DNA from: Candidatus Aenigmatarchaeota archaeon
GTDB lineage: Archaea > Aenigmatarchaeota > Aenigmatarchaeia > GW2011-AR5
DNA: 6,072 nucleotides
Reading direction: 5' to 3'
NCBI GenBank assembly: GCA_016198645.1
Contig: JACQIE010000038.1
Coordinates: 1 to 6,072 of the forward strand
The notes under the pieces are model-generated. The model saw only the letters and a program-made list of their open reading frames with translations. It did not search any database and had not been told where the DNA came from. A program made the translations under genes and the position numbers. Shown in pieces: positions 1 to 4,557 of the stretch. Position 1 is the stretch's first letter, and the number at the start of each line of letters is the position of its first letter.

Positions 1-597
1 ACCCAGCCGTGGACGTTTTTCGCGGATAACTGGCTGTTCCTTTTTTCGTTGCTGCCCTTTGCCGCCGTGTTAGGAATTATTCGCGCGAAACACGAAGGCA
101 GGAATCTCGCTGTGATATGGCTCATAGTTGCGTTCGTTTGCATTTCTCTTCTTGTTCACAAGGAAGATCGTTTCTATCTGCCGCTGCTTCCGCCTCTCGC
201 CCTGCTCGCGGGCGCAGGTCTCAGTTCAGTGAAGCGATTCCCTGCCTTTGTCGTCGTTGCTCTCCTTGCTGTTTCGTCGCTCGTGCAGATAAGCGGAAGC
301 TATGCTTCCTATAACGACGAGAAAAATGCGTGTTTTCTGGCAATGATGTCGTTCGTGAAAGAAACCGTTCCGGAAACCGGAATTATATACACCGACGACA
401 GCCCGGTCGTTTTTGCGTACACAAAACGCGAAACGCGCTTCGTTCCTTCCGGGCTTGGAGCAGCGAACGGCTCTTACGTCATATGGTACTCGGGCGATTC
501 AACGCGCCCGCTGCTGGACGGCATGGAAAAAAAATTCACGAAAGTGTATTCATGCCCTGAAGACGGAAGCATATACAGGATGTTTAGAAATTCATGA
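1..597 (+). CDS. GT-C family membrane glycosyltransferase, C-terminal part (5'-truncated by window)
   Basis: The reading frame is open from base 1, so the true start lies left of the window; 198 residues are visible. Four hydrophobic segments (about residues 11-27, 36-52, 58-74, 80-98) are followed by a roughly 100-residue soluble C-terminal tail. Between the second and third segments lies HKEDRFYLPLLP (53-64), resembling the His-Lys-Glu-x-Arg-Phe loop of Alg9/PIG-B-type mannosyltransferases and of the wider PMT/ArnT-like GT-C superfamily. Such enzymes sit in the membrane and use polyprenyl- or dolichyl-phosphate sugars on the outer face. The tail contains YTDDSP and FAYTKRE, similar to tails of archaeal GT-C proteins as I recall them. 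The catalytic acidic residues near the N-terminus are outside the window, so donor and acceptor cannot be told. The gene converges on a Dpm1/Alg5-like GT2 that could supply its donor. Its last codons recur 111 bp downstream. Family is fairly sure, specificity unknown. Confidence -1.
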   Translation, partial: TQPWTFFADNWLFLFSLLPFAAVLGIIRAKHEGRNLAVIWLIVAFVCISLLVHKEDRFYLPLLPPLALLAGAGLSSVKRFPAFVVVALLAVSSLVQISGSYASYNDEKNACFLAMMSFVKETVPETGIIYTDDSPVVFAYTKRETRFVPSGLGAANGSYVIWYSGDSTRPLLDGMEKKFTKVYSCPEDGSIYRMFRNS

Positions 598-599
598 AA
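564..599 (+). repeat. Direct repeat copy 1: 3' end of the GT-C gene
   Basis: This 36-bp stretch encodes the last residues of the GT-C protein (G-S-IYRMFRNS), its TGA stop and two further bases. It matches 675-710 at 33 of 36 positions. Of the three differences two are synonymous (Phe ttt/ttc, Asn aat/aac) and one changes Ser to Arg. Confidence -1.
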
Positions 600-625
600 A
601 TCCCCTTTGCTCGCTTGAACAGACT

Positions 626-642
626 GACGCACTTCGTGCGTC
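626..642 (+). terminator. Short hairpin downstream of the GT-C gene, possible 3'-end structure
   Basis: GACGCAC, a TTC loop and GTGCGTC form a perfect 7-bp stem starting 29 bp after the GT-C stop, between the two convergent genes. There is no T-run directly after it on either strand, so a terminator role is only a guess. The stem sequence resembles a hairpin at 4491-4510, downstream of the surface-protein gene. Confidence -1.
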
Positions 643-674
643 TGACAGCTTCCGAGTCGACGCCATATATTTAT

Positions 675-710
675 CGGACGCATATACAGGATGTTCAGAA
701 ACTCATGAAA
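675..710 (+). repeat. Direct repeat copy 2: orphan copy of the GT-C gene's last codons
   Basis: This second copy of the segment at 564-599 still reads, in the same frame as the GT-C gene (offset 111 bp, 37 codons), as G-R-IYRMFRNS followed by TGA at 706-708. Stops at 595-597, 616-618, 625-627 and 643-645 separate it from the GT-C frame, so it is not translated as part of that protein. Its TCATGA core also supplies the last Ser codon and the TGA stop (703-705) of the minus-strand GT2 gene. It looks like the tail of a lost paralogue or a partial duplication. Confidence -1.
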
Positions 711-1365
711 GCCTCAGTTTCAGCAGCGACGCGAGCATCGCAGGGCCCGACGAGAGCGAGAACTTGGATTCCTTCCTGTGGCGCCACCGCACTGGGATTT
801 CTTTGATGCGGAAGCCTTTCCGCTTCATGCGCCACAGCAATTCAACGTCAAATTCAAAGCCGCGCGATTTCATTTCCGGCAGCACGTTTTTCACGGCTCC
901 AGCGCGGAAAAATTTCGCACCGCACTGCGTGTCCTTCAATCCCAACTGGAAAAGCGCGTTCACAATGAAATTGAACGCAACCCGTGACACTCTTCTTGAG
1001 AAGGAAACGTCTTCGTCTATCAATGAGCCGCGCACCCTGCGTGAAGCTATCGCCGCGTCGCAGCCTTTGAGGCTTGTTACGAGTCTGGTTATAGACGCTG
1101 CATCCACGGCGCCGTCGGCGTCCACGAATCCTACGACGGCGCCGTGGCTCATCTTCATTCCGTTTGTCACGGCAGAGCCCTTACCAAGCCTGCCCATGCG
1201 CTTTATCACAATCGCTCCCGCCTTTCTCGCCTTGTGAGTGGTATTGTCCGTCCCGTCAGCGACGACGATTATTTCCGTGTTCCGCCCCAGTGCATCCCTT
1301 AGCTCTCTGATAGTATCGCCTATCACGTTTTCCTCATTATACGCCGGAATGACCACGGAAATCAT
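703..1365 (-). CDS. GT2 glycosyltransferase, dolichyl/polyprenyl-phosphate sugar synthase-like (Dpm1/Alg5 type)
   Basis: This 220-residue protein has the GT-A fold signature of GT2: VVIPAYNEE at 4-12, VVADG at 34-38, GKGSAV at 61-66, the metal-binding DADG at 82-85, DTQCGAKFF at 145-153, FEFDVELL at 170-177 and PVRWRH at 191-196. The DTQCG and F-D-x-E-L-L motifs are typical of Dpm1/Alg5-like enzymes, which move a sugar from a nucleotide donor to dolichyl or polyprenyl phosphate on the cytoplasmic face. There is no C-terminal membrane segment, so it is the short, peripheral form. Mannose versus glucose cannot be decided. The ATG at 1365 follows a TATA-like box at the leaderless spacing and has no Shine-Dalgarno. 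It lies 30 bp after the stop of the thioredoxin-like gene, so it may be both read through and separately promoted. Its terminal Ser codon and stop fall inside a duplicated segment of the convergent GT-C gene, so the original C-terminus may have been altered. Confidence -1.
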   Translation of the reverse strand: MISVVIPAYNEENVIGDTIRELRDALGRNTEIIVVADGTDNTTHKARKAGAIVIKRMGRLGKGSAVTNGMKMSHGAVVGFVDADGAVDAASITRLVTSLKGCDAAIASRRVRGSLIDEDVSFSRRVSRVAFNFIVNALFQLGLKDTQCGAKFFRAGAVKNVLPEMKSRGFEFDVELLWRMKRKGFRIKEIPVRWRHRKESKFSLSSGPAMLASLLKLRLS

Positions 1366-1386
1366 GATGTTAATAAATGCGCCAGT

Positions 1387-1394
1387 TATTAAAA
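1387..1394 (-). promoter_or_regulatory. TATA-like box for the small GT2 gene
   Basis: The minus strand reads TTTTAATA. Its downstream edge is 22 nt from the A of the ATG at 1365, the same spacing seen at two other genes in this window. It sits within the 30-bp gap just after the upstream gene's stop. The position fits a leaderless archaeal transcript, but A/T-rich octamers are common and this one is only inferred. Confidence -1.
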
Positions 1395-1395
1395 G

Positions 1396-2049
1396 TCAGC
1401 ACGTTACCGACGAGCGCATCTTTTCCAGCGTCTGCACGCCCTCCAGTAGCGTTTTCTCGTTCACGAGTGTGGATGGGGCGCTGTTTATCGAGAATTGGGC
1501 TTTTACGGCGTCTATTGACGCGATGCTCATGTCAAGGGGAAGCGGCACGAGCATGATGCGGTTGCCGCACTCGTTCTTTAACGCGGAAAGCACCTCCGAC
1601 TGCACGGCTTGCGTAGTCTTCTGGCCACTCTGCGGGGTCTTGGCGTAGAAATAGGCGACCGTATCATAGTCAGCATCACACCTCTGCTTCAGCTTTATCG
1701 CGTTGAGCCAGAACTGCATCTGCAGGAGCGCGTACCGCTTTTGACGCAGCGTGAGATCGGAAAGCTTCGCAACGGATTCTTCCCTGTCCAGTTGTTTCCC
1801 CTCCTCGTATATCCGCGCGTTGAACTCAAGGTTGCTGCGTATTGCGGCATCGCAGAACTCCGTGCTGTTTCCGACGGTGTCGTAAAGCTGCTCCAGCGCG
1901 GTTATGTCCAAAAGCTCAATCGACGTTCCCTGCAGCGCGTCATCTACGCTTTGCGACCTTGAAAGGTCAATCCACAGCCCGATAGCTATGCCAAGACTGA
2001 ACACGAAGAACGTTATGAGCGCGGTCTTAAGAAAAATGTTCATTACCAT
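1396..2049 (-). CDS. Membrane-anchored coiled-coil protein with degenerate thioredoxin-like domain
   Basis: The protein has up to 217 residues: an N-terminal membrane segment (about 8-27), a charged, probably helical region (about 43-122) and a C-terminal stretch that reads like a thioredoxin fold. In that stretch, VAYFYA (131-136) resembles the first core strand, the following helix (about 144-160) the active-site helix, and SAPSTLVNEK (190-199) the cis-Pro strand and turn. Where related archaeal membrane proteins, as I recall them, carry a C-x-x-C, this one has TPQS (138-141), so disulfide chemistry is unlikely. Cysteines remain at 66, 124, 161 and 217. The fold is inferred from pattern only and the function is unknown. 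The start is ambiguous by two codons: ATG at 2049 overlaps the upstream GT2 by 7 nt, but ATG at 2043 forms a TAATG junction with its stop and has AGAGGGA six bases upstream, which favours the second and suggests translational coupling. The coupling hints that it works with that membrane GT2. Confidence -1.
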   Translation of the reverse strand: MVMNIFLKTALITFFVFSLGIAIGLWIDLSRSQSVDDALQGTSIELLDITALEQLYDTVGNSTEFCDAAIRSNLEFNARIYEEGKQLDREESVAKLSDLTLRQKRYALLQMQFWLNAIKLKQRCDADYDTVAYFYAKTPQSGQKTTQAVQSEVLSALKNECGNRIMLVPLPLDMSIASIDAVKAQFSINSAPSTLVNEKTLLEGVQTLEKMRSSVTC

Positions 2050-3239
2050 TCCCTCTTTCCGGCAAGCATTTTTGCGGCTGAATACACCAATAAAATAGGA
2101 AAGATGGATATATAAAACGCCAGGTAGACAAGCATGACTGCATAGTCTTTCCTGTCCGTGAAGCGGCGGTTATAAGCGGCGAAGTTTATTTTTGAATAAA
2201 GAAGCGAAAGCCCAAATATCAGAAGCCCGAATATCGTGAACACGTTCGGCAGCAGCAATAGCTCTATTTGCGGCGTCACGCCCGCGGCTTGAGCGCCAAC
2301 AAGAAAAAGTGCGCTGCTGACTGCCCACTGGCAGATGAGGAAGGTGAAAACCCCCAGCCCCATCAGGCTTATCCCCATCGAAAACGCGAAGAACGGGATG
2401 ACGAACATTGCGAAGGTCGCTTCATTTGAAAAAACCTCGTGCCTGTATTTCCACAGTGTCTGCATGCCGCCTATGTTCCAGCGCGTGCGCTGACGCCACC
2501 ACGTGCGGAGCGCAGTCGGCGTCTCCGTGTAAACCAGTGCCTTCGTCGCCATCCTTATTTTGTAGCCCGCGTTCAGTACGCGCCACGCTATCTCTATATC
2601 TTCCGTCAGGTTCGTCTCGTCGAATCCGCCCAGTTTTTCTATCACATTTTTCCTGTATATGCTCATCGGCCCGGGTGTCACGAAAACGCTCTCAACATAC
2701 TCAAGATTCTTCCGCGCCCATGCTATCATTATGTACTCAAACTCCTGCAGCCGCGCCAGAAGCCCTTTCTTGTTCCGCGGCAGGATTGAGACTGTCACGG
2801 CGGCGACGCCCGGGTCGGCGAAGTATTTCATCGCCTCTTTCAGCGCGTTCTTCGTAAGAAATGAGTCCGCGTCCACGCACGCTATGAAATCGCCGCGCGC
2901 CTTCTTTCTCGCGCGGTTAAGCGCCGCGGCCTTGCCCCGGTTCTTTACAGAGAGCACAATCGCTCCTGCTTTCCTTGCTTCCGCAGCCGTGCCGTCCGTC
3001 GAGCCGTCGTCCACGACTATGATTTCCTTGGTCGGGTAATCCGTTTCTTTTATGGCATTCACGGTAGCCGCTATCGTCCCGGCTTCGTTGTAAGCGGGTA
3101 TAAGGAAGGACACCGAGCCGAAGAAATCCTTCGCAGGCTCTTCTTTCTTGCGCGAGTAGTTTGCAATCAGGAAGAACGCCATGAAATACAGCGTAATGAA
3201 GGCGAACACGAGGAATATCGCGTCTATCGCGTCAAGCAT
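2043..3239 (-). CDS. Membrane-bound processive-type GT2 glycosyltransferase (hyaluronan synthase/PgaC/BcsA-like)
   Basis: This 398-residue enzyme has one N-terminal membrane segment (about 7-27), a cytosolic GT2 domain and several C-terminal membrane segments (about 275-320, 326-348 and 367-387). The motifs are complete: PAYNE (48-52), VVDDGSTDGT (75-84), DAD (123-125), TED (212-214) with the likely catalytic Asp, and QRTRW (250-254), the Q-x-x-R-W signature. This set is characteristic of synthases that polymerise sugars from nucleotide donors and pass the chain through the membrane, such as hyaluronan, poly-N-acetylglucosamine or cellulose synthases. The sugar cannot be told, and non-processive relatives share these motifs. 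The ATG at 3239 lies 22 nt after a TATA-like box with no Shine-Dalgarno. Its stop overlaps the start of the thioredoxin-like gene, so the two probably share an mRNA. Family assignment is firm. Confidence -1.
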   Translation of the reverse strand: MLDAIDAIFLVFAFITLYFMAFFLIANYSRKKEEPAKDFFGSVSFLIPAYNEAGTIAATVNAIKETDYPTKEIIVVDDGSTDGTAAEARKAGAIVLSVKNRGKAAALNRARKKARGDFIACVDADSFLTKNALKEAMKYFADPGVAAVTVSILPRNKKGLLARLQEFEYIMIAWARKNLEYVESVFVTPGPMSIYRKNVIEKLGGFDETNLTEDIEIAWRVLNAGYKIRMATKALVYTETPTALRTWWRQRTRWNIGGMQTLWKYRHEVFSNEATFAMFVIPFFAFSMGISLMGLGVFTFLICQWAVSSALFLVGAQAAGVTPQIELLLLPNVFTIFGLLIFGLSLLYSKINFAAYNRRFTDRKDYAVMLVYLAFYISIFPILLVYSAAKMLAGKREW

Positions 3240-3514
3240 TATTATGTATTCGGCGATTAGTTTTTAAGCATCGAAATTTCACGGCTCGCGCACTGAAAGC
3301 CGCCGAAACGATTGAACGCACTAGCTGAACTATAAACAATTACAACAAAGGCTTTTTCATAAAGTTGGGTATACGAGGAACTTTTAATTTCTCGTGATAA
3401 AACCGAAAACGAACCTACGAGAATCGTGCGCTGAACGTCTTCTTTCAACGCTTACCGCAAGCAACAAAAATCTGCATTCTTCCGATATTCCGTTGTTTCT
3501 TACTGAAACCAAAG
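3240..3514. other. Intergenic region with promoter of the membrane GT2 gene
   Basis: These 275 bp hold no convincing gene. The right end, just after the lipoprotein stop, has a weak 5-bp hairpin on GTTTC/GAAAC (3495-3509) and on the minus strand a short T-run (about 3466-3470). A 7-bp inverted repeat, TTCTCGT at 3389-3395 and ACGAGAA at 3417-3423, has a 21-nt loop and could be chance. The left end carries the TATA-like box described separately. Confidence -1.
3261..3268 (-). promoter_or_regulatory. TATA-like box for the membrane GT2 gene
   Basis: The minus strand reads CTTAAAAA, with its downstream edge 22 nt from the A of the ATG at 3239. No Shine-Dalgarno lies before that ATG, consistent with a leaderless transcript starting at or next to the start codon. 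This would begin an mRNA covering at least the GT2 and the overlapping thioredoxin-like gene. Confidence -1.
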
Positions 3515-4075
3515 TCAGGCGTTCTTCAGAGTATTCTCGTCCACGTTCATGAAAATCAGCGCAAGCTTGTCTCCCGCCTTCACCAGGTTTTGGTACGTGT
3601 CGCCGCGCACGTATATCGCGCCGTTCTCAAAGTCAACAGACGCGCTTTTGGCGGCAGCATCCAGCCATACCACGGCGCCTTGCATTCGCGGCGCCGTTTC
3701 GCCCGTGGCGTTGAGCCACACGTGCCGCGCGTCGTCATAGACATAAACTAAATACCCGTCCATTATATTCCCGGAATAGAGCTGGTAGGATTTCAGCTTC
3801 TGTATTATGTTAGTAACAGTGACAGAGTACTGCCCGGATACCGTGACGTCTTCGGTCATGTTAATAAGAAACGTTACCGCGCCTTCGCTCAACAAAGCGT
3901 TTCTTATCGCCTCGTCGCCGTTCGAGCTTATTTTTACAGTCTCCCGCAAGTCGTAAGAGAATTGGTACGCTTCCGGATGCCCGGGTATCTTTACGTACAG
4001 GAGCGGCTCCTGTTGGCTGACGCAGCCAAGCGTGACGACGAGCAGAGCGATAAGCGCGTGTTTTATCGAAATCAT
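3515..4075 (-). CDS. Predicted archaeal lipoprotein of unrecognised family
   Basis: This 186-residue protein begins with a short basic N-region (K5, H6), a hydrophobic core and a lipobox-like VTLGC with Cys18, so it is probably exported and lipid-anchored outside the cell. The mature part is mostly predicted beta-rich and soluble, with YVKIPGHPEAYQFSYD at 27-42 and a glycine- and aspartate-containing end, VRGDTYQNLVKAGDKLALI (156-174). Two sequons occur (Asn72, Asn122). I do not recognise a catalytic motif and assign no function; similar small lipoproteins may exist in related archaea, but I cannot check. The ATG at 4075 lies 22 nt after a TATA-like box without a Shine-Dalgarno, so it has its own promoter. 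It stands alone: 275 bp separate it from the membrane GT2 gene and 482 bp from the surface-protein gene, both on the same strand. Confidence -1.
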   Translation of the reverse strand: MISIKHALIALLVVTLGCVSQQEPLLYVKIPGHPEAYQFSYDLRETVKISSNGDEAIRNALLSEGAVTFLINMTEDVTVSGQYSVTVTNIIQKLKSYQLYSGNIMDGYLVYVYDDARHVWLNATGETAPRMQGAVVWLDAAAKSASVDFENGAIYVRGDTYQNLVKAGDKLALIFMNVDENTLKNA

Positions 4076-4096
4076 GGAATATACTTTGGCGGGCTT

Positions 4097-4104
4097 TATT
4101 TAAA
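4097..4104 (-). promoter_or_regulatory. TATA box for the lipoprotein gene
   Basis: The minus strand reads TTTAAATA, a near-consensus archaeal TATA box, inside a longer A/T run. Its downstream edge is 22 nt from the A of the ATG at 4075, so transcription would start at about the start codon. It is the best of the three TATA-like boxes in the window. Confidence -1.
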
Positions 4105-4342
4105 AATATACTTTAGCCTGTCATTCTCTGACCAACGGCAATCAATTACCAAAGACTTTCCTTGGCGGGGTTTGATGCGAAAAGAATAAGAAATCCTCCG
4201 GCAGCTTGGCTTGTTAGCAAAGCAACAGTCTTGCACTGCAATATTCTGAACGTGCCAAAAATCGGCTTTAACTGATTTGAAATTTACAACCCGCTCATCG
4301 AAAGCCACCTGCCGCGAGCAGCTTGACGCACCGTCCTCATAG

Positions 4343-4353
4343 TGTATGACGCA
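4343..4353 (+). repeat. Short direct repeat TGTATGACGCA, copy 1
   Basis: This 11-bp sequence recurs exactly at 4487-4497, 144 bp downstream. Another related copy, CTTGACGCAC at 4322-4331, recurs inverted at 4503-4512. So the pair of motifs at 4322-4353 is re-used, one direct and one inverted, in the hairpin at 4491-4510. Confidence -1.
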
Positions 4354-4368
4354 CGACGATGAGACAAA

Positions 4369-4431
4369 GGCGGGTTAGTGAACTATTCATCAACTAAACT
4401 GTAAACAAGTAAAAGCCGAAGATAACCCGCC
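4369..4431. repeat. 9-bp GC-rich inverted repeat with 45-nt loop
   Basis: GGCGGGTTA (4369-4377) pairs perfectly with TAACCCGCC (4423-4431). The A/T-rich 45-nt loop has no further obvious pairing. A perfect 9-bp match somewhere in a region of this size is not very improbable, so an RNA structure is only suggested. Confidence -1.
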
Positions 4432-4490
4432 CCGTCAAAAATCACCGGCGAAGAGTCCTTTCCTTACTAAACGCCCGCCACGATACTGTA

Positions 4491-4510
4491 TGACGCATAG
4501 CTGTGCGTCA
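4491..4510. repeat. TGACGCA hairpin downstream of the surface-protein gene
   Basis: TGACGCA (4491-4497), a 6-nt loop and TGCGTCA (4504-4510) form a perfect 7-bp stem about 47 bp after the surface-protein stop on the minus strand. The stem resembles that at 626-642 after the GT-C gene. It may be a 3'-end structure or a dispersed repeat; there is no T-run directly after it. Confidence -1.
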
Positions 4511-4557
4511 AGTTGCTTGTGTCAGGTAGTTTACCATTAGTTAGAGAATGGCATAGC

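Larger units (their letters stand above)
4076..4557. other. 482-bp gene-free stretch rich in short repeats
   Basis: No credible reading frame, tRNA or rRNA is seen here. It contains, from the right, the region downstream of the surface-protein gene with a TGACGCA hairpin (4491-4510), a GC-rich 9-bp inverted repeat (4369-4377 with 4423-4431), a cluster of TGACGCA copies (4324, 4347, 4491, and inverted at 4510), several GGCGGG motifs on both strands, and at the left end the promoter of the lipoprotein gene. A non-coding RNA is possible, but I see no family signature. Confidence -1.

Noticed and set aside
666..693. TATATTTAT followed about 17 bp later by ATG on the plus strand
   Set aside because: The ATG is the Met codon inside the repeated IYRMFRNS tail and reaches a stop after five codons, so no gene follows.
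413..1237. Long plus-strand open frame (274 codons) across the GT2 gene
   Set aside because: Most of it lies antisense to the GT2 gene, whose product has a full set of GT2 motifs; the plus-strand translation has no recognisable domain.
2408..2857. Plus-strand open frame (149 codons) opposite the membrane GT2
   Set aside because: It is a Ser/Arg/Cys-rich shadow of the well-supported GT2 coding strand.
3257..3448. Minus-strand 63-codon frame in the gap before the membrane GT2
   Set aside because: It needs a TTG start, runs through the TATA box of the next gene and has no domain-like composition.
4096..4308. Minus-strand 70-codon frame in the 482-bp gap
   Set aside because: It needs a GTG start, has no ribosome site or TATA box of its own that I can see, and overlaps the promoter of the lipoprotein gene.
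4356..4400. Possible C/D box guide RNA (ACGATGA resembling box C)
   Set aside because: No CTGA box D or D' lies at a suitable distance on either strand.
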